Positions 7,984 through 15,361 of a DNA stretch of 64,000 bases are shown here, in pieces. Where the stretch lies: NCBI GenBank assembly GCA_910583605.1, contig CAJTXN010000001.1, positions 372,001 through 436,000 on the forward strand. The letters run 5' to 3'. Positions within the stretch are counted from its first letter, which is position 1. Each line of letters starts with the position of its first letter. The DNA is from an uncultured Lachnospiraceae bacterium. GTDB taxonomy: Bacteria > Bacillota > Clostridia > Lachnospirales > Lachnospiraceae. A program made the position numbers and the translations under genes. The notes under the pieces are model-generated. The model was not told the DNA's origin and searched no databases. It saw nothing but the letters and a program-made list of their open reading frames with translations.

Positions 7984-9828
7984 CTAATCCACATCCACTT
8001 CCACAAAATATTTCCAGTTCATTTTTCTTCGTAAATCAAAAGTATCCTTCATTGTTCCGGTCAGTTTCGAAGTTTTATATTTATTTCCGTTTTTATCCAC
8101 GGATACATACAGATTGCTTGCCGGAAGCTTATCAATGGTGGTATACAGCCATTGATAATAAGGCGAAACCTCCAGATCCATATTATTGAGCAGATAATCC
8201 ATGACCAGGTCCGGACCCATATAATCTATATCATCTTCCCCGATATCATAATTGGCAAGAATCAGACACTGGGTATGATATTTCCGGTATAAATCCTCTG
8301 TGGAATCCCCGGTATTGAAATATTCCAGTTTCTTTGTAATATCTTCTCCCTTTTCGTTTTTCAGATATGGAAGGTGGTCTCCATAGAAAATCAAAATCGT
8401 CGGCTCTTCATAAGTCTGGATAAAATCATATACCTCTTTCAGCTGTTTGTCTGCATCATAAACACCCTGGGCATAGGAACGTATGGTATCCTCTTCCTCC
8501 GGATCCAGTTTGCTGTCTACAATGGAAATATCATAATCCTCATATTTATCGAAATTAAACGGCATATGGGCTTGTGCCGTCAGAATCATGGTAAAGAGTT
8601 TTTCATCCTTCGGTTTCTCTTTCAGTTCCTGAATCAGCCGCTCTGCCACATAGGCATCCGAGATTCTTCCGCCCTTTTTATAGGAATCTTTTAAATCTTC
8701 TTTATATTCTGTTACATCTACGCCAAAATACTCGTATACGGATTTACAATTAAACAGAGAACTCTCCCATGTAGAAGTAATATGGGTTTTATATCCGTTT
8801 CTCTTTAATTCCTGTATAACGGAAGGTGCTTTAATATACTTATCATCAATATACAACTGCATATATGGAATGTAACCGGAAGAAAAAAATTTAATGGAAC
8901 TTCCGGTGAGCATTTCATATTCCACATTGGAAGAAATTCCTCCATAAGACGGCGAAATCATATCCACCAAAATTCCCTTTTGTTTTAATTGTTCAAAATT
9001 CGATGCCACCGGCTGATCAAACCGTACCTCTTTCATATCATCAATATTCCAGAAAGATTCCGAAAATATCATCACTATATTAGGTTTTCCAAATTTATGA
9101 CTGTTCCGCTTCTTTTTACAGCTTTCTTCCACAAGCTGTTCCAATTCCGAAGGGTCATATCCGTCCGGCTCCTCCAGCCTGCTTTCCAAATTCTGCCCGT
9201 ACAGTCCTCCAAACACGCCGAATTTAAAATAATACCCCATATTAGTGGTAGCATAATTATCCTGCCTCTCATCAATACTGAAGAATGTTTTCAGCATGAA
9301 ATGACTGATGTTTTTATTTGGAACAGATATAATGACCATAAACAGGATTGGAAGTATAATATAAAATGCCCGGAAACGCTTCCTGATGGAAAATTCATTC
9401 CGGTTTTTTGCAAATTTACAGATATAGACGATTCCGGTTAAAAATGCCACTATAATAACCAGATATTTCAAAATGATTCCCATAATGGTTCCTTTTAAAA
9501 TATCCATGAATGTTCCGGCAGAATTCAGGAAAAAGAAATCAGAAAGAAATACCGGGGTATCGGAATATGCAATTTTTAACTGATTCACAATTCCAAATAA
9601 TACTAAAGCTGCAGATAATAAAACTGTTGTTCGATACACATTGTTCATACAGCCAAATACAAACATATAGATTCCCCAGAACAACAGAAATGAGAAGAAT
9701 AATCCCTGAATACATATGATTCTTGCGTATGTGATATTACACAGCATGTAATAACATTGAAATACCAGAAACAACAGAAACGGCACTGTTACAAGTGCAT
9801 GAATTTTACTCTTATGTTTTTCGTTCAT
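7984..9828 (-). CDS. LtaS-like phosphoglycerol transferase (sulfatase-fold membrane enzyme)
   Basis: Membrane enzyme of the lipoteichoic-acid synthase/MdoB group, which moves glycerol phosphate from phosphatidylglycerol to a surface polymer. The N-terminal 170 residues hold about five hydrophobic segments. The extracellular alkaline-phosphatase-like domain begins at about 248 (NIVMIFSESFWN, with metal ligand Glu257) and has GGISSNVEYEMLTGSS at 296-311, where Staphylococcus LtaS has its catalytic Thr. FYGDHLPYL further on supplies metal-binding Asp/His. At 614 residues it is normal length. The start ATG has GGAGG six bases upstream. A perfect 15-bp palindrome lies just upstream and a terminator just downstream. 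Whether it makes LTA or modifies another glycan is unknown. Confidence 0.85.
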   Translation of the reverse strand: MNEKHKSKIHALVTVPFLLFLVFQCYYMLCNITYARIICIQGLFFSFLLFWGIYMFVFGCMNNVYRTTVLLSAALVLFGIVNQLKIAYSDTPVFLSDFFFLNSAGTFMDILKGTIMGIILKYLVIIVAFLTGIVYICKFAKNRNEFSIRKRFRAFYIILPILFMVIISVPNKNISHFMLKTFFSIDERQDNYATTNMGYYFKFGVFGGLYGQNLESRLEEPDGYDPSELEQLVEESCKKKRNSHKFGKPNIVMIFSESFWNIDDMKEVRFDQPVASNFEQLKQKGILVDMISPSYGGISSNVEYEMLTGSSIKFFSSGYIPYMQLYIDDKYIKAPSVIQELKRNGYKTHITSTWESSLFNCKSVYEYFGVDVTEYKEDLKDSYKKGGRISDAYVAERLIQELKEKPKDEKLFTMILTAQAHMPFNFDKYEDYDISIVDSKLDPEEEDTIRSYAQGVYDADKQLKEVYDFIQTYEEPTILIFYGDHLPYLKNEKGEDITKKLEYFNTGDSTEDLYRKYHTQCLILANYDIGEDDIDYMGPDLVMDYLLNNMDLEVSPYYQWLYTTIDKLPASNLYVSVDKNGNKYKTSKLTGTMKDTFDLRRKMNWKYFVEVDVD

Positions 9829-9848
9829 TTTAATCCTCCATGTCGGAG

Positions 9849-9883
9849 CAATCGATTGTAATATTTTATATTACAATCGATTG
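9849..9883. repeat. Perfect palindrome, 15-bp arms, 5-nt loop
   Basis: CAATCGATTGTAATA (9849-9863) and TATTACAATCGATTG (9869-9883) are perfect complements around the loop TTTTA. It sits in the 79-bp gap between the stop of the fakA-like gene and the start of the ltaS-like gene, both on the minus strand. It could be a processing or attenuation hairpin or an operator; no T-run follows. Confidence 0.75.
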
Positions 9884-9907
9884 ATATTTACTAATCCTTT
9901 TGTTACC

Positions 9908-11569
9908 CTATTCCACGGAAATAATATAATAATAAATCGGCTGTCCGCCCATATTTACTTCCACGTCCACATCCGGATATAATTCTTCAATCTTATCCGC
10001 AATGGCTGCAGCATCATTTTCCGTTACCTTCTGACCGTAATAGATACTGATGATTTCCGTATCGTCATCGATCAGATTGGAAACCATATCCACCGTGGTT
10101 TTAAACAGATCCGTTCCAACGGAAATAATGCCGGAATCTCCAATTCCCATAATATCATTCTGTTTGATTTCCTTTTCATCGATTATTGTATCACGGACTG
10201 CATAGGTAATCTGACCGGTTTTAACTTTTCCCATTTCTTCGGTCATTCTGGCAGTGTTTTCTTCCACACTCCGTTCCGGCATATAATTAATAATCGCCGT
10301 AATTCCCTGGGGAACGGTTTTGGATGGTATGACCACAATATTCTTGTCTTTCGTCAGCTTCTTTGCCTGCTCGGCTGCCAGTATTATATTTTTGTTATTC
10401 GGAAGTACGTAGATGGTATCGGCATTCACCTGGGCAATGGCATTGAGTACATCTTCGGTGCTCGGATTCATGGTCTGCCCTCCCTCAATGATACGGTCAA
10501 CCCCCAGTCCCTTAAATATTTCATTCATACCCTCGCCAATAGATACGGTAATAAAACCGGCTTCTTTTCTCGGCGCCTGTTTTAATTCCTGTTGCTTCTG
10601 CTGTTCCGCCAGTTTCTCGGCATCTTTTATCAGTTTTTCCTGATGCTCTTCCCGCATATTATCAATTTTCATCTTGGTCAGTGAACCGTAAGTCAGTGCT
10701 TTCTGAATCGCCAGTCCAGGATCATTAGTATGTACATGAACCTTAACTATATCGTCATCAGAAACTACAACAATGGAATCGCCGATGGATTCAAGATATC
10801 CCTTAAATTCATGCTCCTTTTCCATGTTATATTCTTTTTCCAGCATAATTATAAATTCCGTACAATATCCGAACTTAATGTCAACATCAGCAGCAGGTTC
10901 CGTTCTTACGACGGTTCCCGTACTTTTCACATCGGAAATCGTAAGATCCAGTTCTTTTCCCAAAAACGCATCAAAGGCTCCCTTTATTACCTGCATAAGC
11001 CCCTGTCCGCCGGAATCCACAACACCGGCCTGTTTTAATACCGGCAGCATCTCCGGTGTCTGGCTTAATACGTAATCCCCCTCTTTAATGATTTCTGCAA
11101 TCATATATTCCAGATCATCGGTTTCCAATACGATTTCATTTGCCTTTTCCGCCATTCCTTTTGCCACGGTAAGAATTGTTCCTTCCTTCGGCTTCATCAC
11201 CGCTTTATATGCGGTTTCCACGGCACGTTCACATGCATTGGCAAGTACAACTGCATCTATGGTTTCAAACTCCCGGATTTCCTTGGTAAATCCCCGGAAT
11301 AACTGAGATAATATAACGCCCGAATTTCCTCTGGCACCGCGTAGGGAACCGGAAGAAACTGCCTTCGCCAGATTTTCCATTGTAGGATTTGCAATGGCAC
11401 TGACTTCCTTTGCCGCAGACATGATCGTTAATGTCATATTGGTACCCGTATCACCGTCCGGAACCGGAAATACATTCAATTCATTGATCCATTCTTTCTT
11501 GGCTTCCAGATTTTTGGCGCCTGCCAAAAACATCTTCTGCAATGTCTTACCATCTATATTAGTAATCAC
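9908..11569 (-). CDS. fakA: DAK2-domain kinase (YloV/FakA-like fatty acid kinase)
   Basis: Cytoplasmic kinase related to the DhaL subunit of dihydroxyacetone kinase. In Gram-positives, members called FakA phosphorylate fatty acids bound to FakB carriers for phospholipid synthesis. The ATP-binding motif PDGDTGTNM is at 37-45, with SLRGARGNSGVILSQLFRG about 50 residues later, then the middle and C-terminal Asp23-associated domains. At 553 residues it matches FakA/YloV. The start is GTG at 11569 with AAGGAGG eight bases upstream. It follows asp23 by 19 bp, the usual arrangement in Firmicutes (rpmB, yloU, yloV). No fakB is in the window. The family is sure; the substrate is inferred. Confidence 0.88.
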   Translation of the reverse strand: MITNIDGKTLQKMFLAGAKNLEAKKEWINELNVFPVPDGDTGTNMTLTIMSAAKEVSAIANPTMENLAKAVSSGSLRGARGNSGVILSQLFRGFTKEIREFETIDAVVLANACERAVETAYKAVMKPKEGTILTVAKGMAEKANEIVLETDDLEYMIAEIIKEGDYVLSQTPEMLPVLKQAGVVDSGGQGLMQVIKGAFDAFLGKELDLTISDVKSTGTVVRTEPAADVDIKFGYCTEFIIMLEKEYNMEKEHEFKGYLESIGDSIVVVSDDDIVKVHVHTNDPGLAIQKALTYGSLTKMKIDNMREEHQEKLIKDAEKLAEQQKQQELKQAPRKEAGFITVSIGEGMNEIFKGLGVDRIIEGGQTMNPSTEDVLNAIAQVNADTIYVLPNNKNIILAAEQAKKLTKDKNIVVIPSKTVPQGITAIINYMPERSVEENTARMTEEMGKVKTGQITYAVRDTIIDEKEIKQNDIMGIGDSGIISVGTDLFKTTVDMVSNLIDDDTEIISIYYGQKVTENDAAAIADKIEELYPDVDVEVNMGGQPIYYYIISVE

Positions 11570-11588
11570 AACAAAATCCTCCTTAAGA

Positions 11589-11948
11589 TTAGTCTATTAC
11601 GCGAACACCTTCGACATAGATGTTTATTTTTTTTACACTTAAACCGGTTATTTCTTCCACCTGATATTTTACATTTGAAATCAGATTATCCGCAACTGCG
11701 GAAATACTTACCCCATATGCAACAATAACATGAAAATTCAATGTTAATTCATTATTCTCATCCACTGCAACATGAATTCCTTTTGCCAGACTCTCCCTTT
11801 TCAGCAGCTTAACAATTCCATCCGTCATGCTGACTGCTGCCATACCCACAATACCGAAACATTCCACTGCCGTTGTACCGGCACATTTTGCAATAACCGA
11901 ACTATCAATATAAACATCTCCAAGACTGGAATTTAATTTACCTTTCAT
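11589..11948 (-). CDS. Asp23/Gls24 family protein (YloU-like)
   Basis: 119-residue cytoplasmic or membrane-associated protein of the Asp23/Gls24 envelope-stress family. Features are the N-terminal GDVYIDSSVIAKCAG strand-helix, the central hydrophobic GIVGMAAV, and the C-terminal VKKINIYVEGVRV. I start it at the ATG at 11948, preceded by GGAGG at six bases; a longer frame upstream is unsupported. It precedes the fakA-like gene and is divergent from rpmB, matching the conserved yloU-yloV locus. A TATAAT at about 12083-12088 on the minus strand could be its -10 box. Confidence 0.85.
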   Translation of the reverse strand: MKGKLNSSLGDVYIDSSVIAKCAGTTAVECFGIVGMAAVSMTDGIVKLLKRESLAKGIHVAVDENNELTLNFHVIVAYGVSISAVADNLISNVKYQVEEITGLSVKKINIYVEGVRVID

Positions 11949-12129
11949 AAGGAACCTCCATTCTACCCTGAACACATGAAGTATATATGCGTACTTCACA
12001 GTAAATGCCCTACATATATTTCGAATCTTCCACACCTCACAGAAACAGAGTGCATATTAAGTCAATTTTATTTGTATTAGATATTATAACATCTTTTTAA
12101 AAAAAATAAAGCAGAAATTAAAAAAATGC

Positions 12130-12158
12130 TTGCATATTTCTTTTTAATCTGTTAAAAT
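12130..12158 (+). promoter_or_regulatory. Sigma-A-type promoter of rpmB
   Basis: TTGCAT at 12130-12135 and TAAAAT at 12153-12158 with a 17-bp spacer, about 50 bp before the L28 start. Confidence 0.65.
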
Positions 12159-12210
12159 ATCATTCGTGTTAGGTCTAAAAGACCAATTGTACGTTAAGGA
12201 GGTGCTTAAA

Positions 12211-12396
12211 ATGGCTAAATGTTCAATTTGTAATAAAGGTGCTCACTTCGGCAACGCAGTCAGCCACTCACATAGAAGATCAAACAAAATGTGGAAAGCA
12301 AATGTTAAATCTGTAAAAGTGAAGGTGAATGGAGCAAGCAAGAAAATGTACGTTTGTACATCCTGCTTAAGATCCGGTTTAGTAGAAAGAGCTTAA
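12211..12396 (+). CDS. rpmB: 50S ribosomal protein L28
   Basis: 61-residue ribosomal protein of the large subunit. The sequence begins MAKCSICNKG and contains two Cys pairs (CSIC near the N-terminus and VCTSCLRSG near the C-terminus), the zinc-binding form of L28. The start ATG at 12211 has AAGGAGG at 12196-12202; a longer frame from 12166 is rejected for lack of a ribosome site. It has its own promoter and a downstream terminator and is divergent from asp23. Confidence 0.97.
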   Translation: MAKCSICNKGAHFGNAVSHSHRRSNKMWKANVKSVKVKVNGASKKMYVCTSCLRSGLVERA

Positions 12397-12410
12397 TTTA
12401 ATGAACATAT

Positions 12411-12450
12411 GGAGCACTTAAAGACAAACGTCTTTAGGTGTTCTTTTTTA
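12411..12450 (+). terminator. Terminator of rpmB
   Basis: Hairpin GAGCACTTAAAGAC (12412-12425) / GTCTTTAGGTGTTC (12430-12443) with two wobble pairs, followed by a run of T. Confidence 0.85.
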
Positions 12451-12553
12451 TACACCGGATCAACATCTATTCTATGATAGATTATTCATTTTCATAAAAT
12501 TGGACACAGCCGGAACCAGGATTCTGAACGCCTGTCTCCGGCTGCTGCCTATA

Positions 12554-13807
12554 TTATTTTAAAATATCAGTAAAATCAAAGGTGGCAAAGTAATCTTCCG
12601 GCGTCTCTGCCCGTCTGATCATCTGAACCGAACCGTCTTCTTTCAACAGTAACTCTGCTGATTTTAATTTTCCGTTATAATTATATCCCATTGCAAAACC
12701 GTGGGCACCGGTATCATGGATCACAATAAAATCTCCAAGATCAATTTTCGGCAGCATACGGTCAACCGCAAATTTATCGTTGTTTTCGCACAGGGAACCG
12801 GTAATGTCATATTTATGGTCACAAGGCTCCTGCTCTTTTCCCATAACAGTAATATGATGATAAGCCCCGTACATGGCAGGCCGCATGAGATTTACCGCAC
12901 AGGCATCCACACCGATATATTCCTTATGGATGTGTTTCTCATGAATGGCTTTCGTCACAAGACAGCCGTAAGGTCCCAGCATATACCTTCCAAGCTCCGT
13001 ATAGATTGCCACTTCCATGCCGGCAGGTACAAGAATTTCTTCATATGCTTTTTTAACTCCTTCTGCTATCTTATAGATATCATTCGGCTCCTGGTCCGGA
13101 CGATAAGGAATTCCGATTCCGCCGGAAAGATTGACAAAGGAAATTTCCACTCCCGTCTGTTCTTTAATTTCCACAATGGTTTCAAACAGTATTTTTGCCA
13201 GAGTCGGATAATACTCATTTGTTACCGTATTGCTTGCCAGAAATGAATGAATACCGAATCTTTTGGCACCCAGTTCCTTTAACCTTTTGTATCCTTCAAT
13301 AATCTGAGGTTTCGTAAACCCGTATTTTGCATCCCCCGGATTATCCATAATACTGGTACTGATCTTAAACACCCCGCCCGGATTAAAACGGCAGCAGATG
13401 GTTTCCGGTATTCCGCAGATTTCATTGAGAAAATCAATATGGGTATAATCATCCAGATTAATCTGGGCCTCCAGTTTTCTTGCCAGCTGAAACTCTTCCG
13501 CCGGGGTATCATTGGAAGAAAACATGATATCATCTCCATGAAATCCCAATTTGTCAGACATCATAAGCTCTGTCAGTGAGGAACAGTCTACTCCGCAGCC
13601 GCACTCCTGTAATAGTTTCAGAATAAACGGATTCGGTGTTGCTTTTACAGCAAAGTATTCCTTAAATCCCTTATTCCATGAAAATGCATCTTTTAATCGC
13701 AGGGCATTTTCCCGGATTCCTTTTTCATCATACAGATGATATGGTGTCGGATATTCTTTTTCAATATCTTTCAGTTGTTCCAATGTTACAAATGTCTTTT
13801 TTTCCAT
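12554..13807 (-). CDS. lysA: Diaminopimelate decarboxylase
   Basis: PLP enzyme of fold type III that converts meso-diaminopimelate to L-lysine and CO2, the last step of lysine synthesis. The PLP lysine is K55 in YFAVKATPNP. NLSGGIGIPYRPDQ contributes to phosphate binding, and the C-terminal catalytic part contains CAVNLMRPAMYGAYHH, GSLCENNDKF and HDTGAHGFAMGYNYNG. CENNDKF matches the Cys-Glu motif that tells these enzymes from other group IV decarboxylases. At 417 residues it is full length. The start ATG has GGAG seven bases upstream. It follows the rhomboid-like gene by 57 bp and may share its promoter. No lysine riboswitch is visible upstream. Confidence 0.93.
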   Translation of the reverse strand: MEKKTFVTLEQLKDIEKEYPTPYHLYDEKGIRENALRLKDAFSWNKGFKEYFAVKATPNPFILKLLQECGCGVDCSSLTELMMSDKLGFHGDDIMFSSNDTPAEEFQLARKLEAQINLDDYTHIDFLNEICGIPETICCRFNPGGVFKISTSIMDNPGDAKYGFTKPQIIEGYKRLKELGAKRFGIHSFLASNTVTNEYYPTLAKILFETIVEIKEQTGVEISFVNLSGGIGIPYRPDQEPNDIYKIAEGVKKAYEEILVPAGMEVAIYTELGRYMLGPYGCLVTKAIHEKHIHKEYIGVDACAVNLMRPAMYGAYHHITVMGKEQEPCDHKYDITGSLCENNDKFAVDRMLPKIDLGDFIVIHDTGAHGFAMGYNYNGKLKSAELLLKEDGSVQMIRRAETPEDYFATFDFTDILK

Positions 13808-13864
13808 TTTTAATCTCCATTTCCGCCACTGACAATGGCAACTGCGTTAATTTATTAATTTATT

Positions 13865-14755
13865 CTACTGAATATGCTGATGTGTAAACAAATGATCTTC
13901 ACAATATTCATGGTTTCCCACACATTTCGAGCAGTACCGGAACGACAGCTCTGGATTGGATTCACTGGTTCTGCCGCATATATCGCATTTATGCAGAGCA
14001 GCATTTCCCCTTGACTGCCGTACCTGGGTTCTGTATCTCTGTTTTCTGCGAATCTCTCCCGGAGAATATCGTTTATAATTTCTGGTTATTAAGAAAAATA
14101 CAACAAAATTCAACAGGGATACCAATGCTGCCGTAGCTATCTCCGGCAGTGGGACAATTCCCAGTTTTAATGCTACTCTCGCAATGGAACGTGCCGCATC
14201 TTCCGAAAGCAGATACCATGAAAATCCGGAAAATATAGTCAATATAAAATATGCACCGTCTATCAGCGCCAGCCACTTAATTTTAATGGGCAGAATAAAA
14301 AACAGATACAGCTCCATATCCGGATAAACCGTTGCAAAAGCAAAAAACAGCGACATATTCAGATAGTAAGTGGTCAGCGGCCAATTCACCCCAAATATAA
14401 AATAAATTAAAAATCCTGCCAGCACATGAAAAATAACTCCCATAAAAAAATATACATTAAAACGGAAGGCTCCCCATACCCGCTCTAAATTCGTTCCCAG
14501 TATATAGTATAAATACAGGGTAAAAATCATAAATATATATGACGAATTCTCCGGCGGCATAATGATAAAAGTGAGAATTCTCCAAACCTGTCCATGTAAT
14601 ATCGCATCTATATCCAGCGACAGGGCGGCATAATAAAATTCAGCGTTAAATATCTGTATCATCCAGCCGATTACATAAAGGATAATGATATATGTCATCA
14701 GATTGTGAATGGCATATCTGCCAAATTTTCGTTCCAGTTTCTGTATGAAATTCAA
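13865..14755 (-). CDS. Rhomboid-like membrane protein with C-terminal zinc ribbon
   Basis: 296-residue protein with about six hydrophobic segments (residues 16 to about 235) laid out like small bacterial rhomboids, including the WRILTFIIMPP loop and the LERVWG motif. The position of the rhomboid GxSG serine motif carries TTYYLNMSLFFAFATVYPD instead, so proteolysis is doubtful. The C-terminus is a basic linker and a Cys/His cluster (CDICG, CSKC, CEDH) that should bind zinc. I start it at the TTG at 14755, preceded by AAGGAGAG, rather than a longer frame that would run through the promoter. It has a consensus promoter and precedes lysA. Function unknown. Confidence 0.75.
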   Translation of the reverse strand: MNFIQKLERKFGRYAIHNLMTYIIILYVIGWMIQIFNAEFYYAALSLDIDAILHGQVWRILTFIIMPPENSSYIFMIFTLYLYYILGTNLERVWGAFRFNVYFFMGVIFHVLAGFLIYFIFGVNWPLTTYYLNMSLFFAFATVYPDMELYLFFILPIKIKWLALIDGAYFILTIFSGFSWYLLSEDAARSIARVALKLGIVPLPEIATAALVSLLNFVVFFLITRNYKRYSPGEIRRKQRYRTQVRQSRGNAALHKCDICGRTSESNPELSFRYCSKCVGNHEYCEDHLFTHQHIQ

Positions 14756-14788
14756 TATTGTTCTCTCCTTTTTACGGTATATTTCCTT

Positions 14789-14817
14789 ATTATAGTAAGG
14801 AATAAAATATTTGTCAA
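14789..14817 (-). promoter_or_regulatory. Consensus sigma-A promoter of the rhomboid-like gene
   Basis: On the minus strand TTGACA (14812-14817) and TATAAT (14789-14794) match the consensus exactly with a 17-bp spacer, about 35 bp before the TTG start. Its -35 box lies only 28 bp from the outer stem of the repeat element at 14845. Confidence 0.8.
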
Positions 14818-14844
14818 ATGGTTTGTGGGATTGGCTGGCCGGAT

Positions 14845-15082
14845 GCAGAGGCAAACACCATTGGGAGCAGACCGGATCATCTGCAAAAGCCTGAAAGTTC
14901 TAAGTGTTCTGCGGAAGGTATCGGAAGGCGGACTCTACCGGCAGAAATTCGGCATCCTGCCTCAAATCTGCCTTTGCCTGACCTCGTGTCAGGCAATAGC
15001 TGAAATTCTTAAGCAGAACACTAAGAACTTTCAGACTTTTTTCGAAAATCGCCGGTCTGCTCCCAATGGCGTTTGTCTCTGC
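14845..15082 (+). repeat. Covarying palindromic element, copy 1
   Basis: 238-bp element with self-complementary outer arms 14845-14912 and 15013-15082. The inner 19 bp of these arms (AAAGTTCTAAGTGTTCTGC) are shared with the other copies and carry one constant A-A mismatch. The 100-nt core holds hairpin P2 (GGCAGA 14940-14945 / TCTGCC 14967-14972, enclosing GGCA-TCC-TGCC) and hairpin P3 (TTGCCTGAC 14974-14982 / GTCAGGCAA 14988-14996, loop CTCGT). The core, loops and following AATAGCTGAAATTCTTAA match the copy at 61960-62199 closely. No coding capacity. It lies between the divergent rhomboid-like and activase genes. Confidence 0.85.
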
Positions 15083-15244
15083 TGTTTGATATCAATTTGT
15101 ACAATATTTTTTTACAATTCAGATTTAATAATATATGTTTGCCGGAATTCGCTGCGTCCTTCTGGCAATACATACTATCACCCTTTTTTAAGTTTTTCAT
15201 ATATATATTACTGTGATATCCAAAGTTTGGACTTATCACAACAG

Positions 15245-15273
15245 TTGAATTTTGTCGGATTATGTATTATAAT
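15245..15273 (+). promoter_or_regulatory. Sigma-A-type promoter of the activase gene
   Basis: TTGAAT at 15245-15250 and TATAAT at 15268-15273 with a 17-bp spacer, about 90 bp before the ATG at 15362. Confidence 0.7.
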
Positions 15274-15361
15274 AAGCTGATTTCTATTGATACCGGAACA
15301 TTGGGATTTTTCAATTTTCAGTCCCAATCCCCCGGTACTTTATATAAAACGGAGGTTACCC

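Noticed and set aside
12500..12545. CAGCCGGA/TCCGGCTG hairpin after lysA
   Set aside because: Stem is plausible but lacks a T-run on the minus strand; not strong enough to list as a terminator.
13808..13864. Lysine riboswitch before lysA
   Set aside because: Only 57 bp separate lysA from the rhomboid-like gene; too short and no conserved elements.
15021..15239. Minus-strand small frame with GGGTGATAGT before an inner ATG
   Set aside because: The protein reads into the repeat element and shows no recognisable features; only a weak ribosome site. A lost gene end is possible but unsupported.
14705..15280. 191-codon plus-strand open frame across the first repeat element
   Set aside because: It spans the rhomboid promoter and the palindromic element, and its sequence is the translation of a self-complementary repeat.
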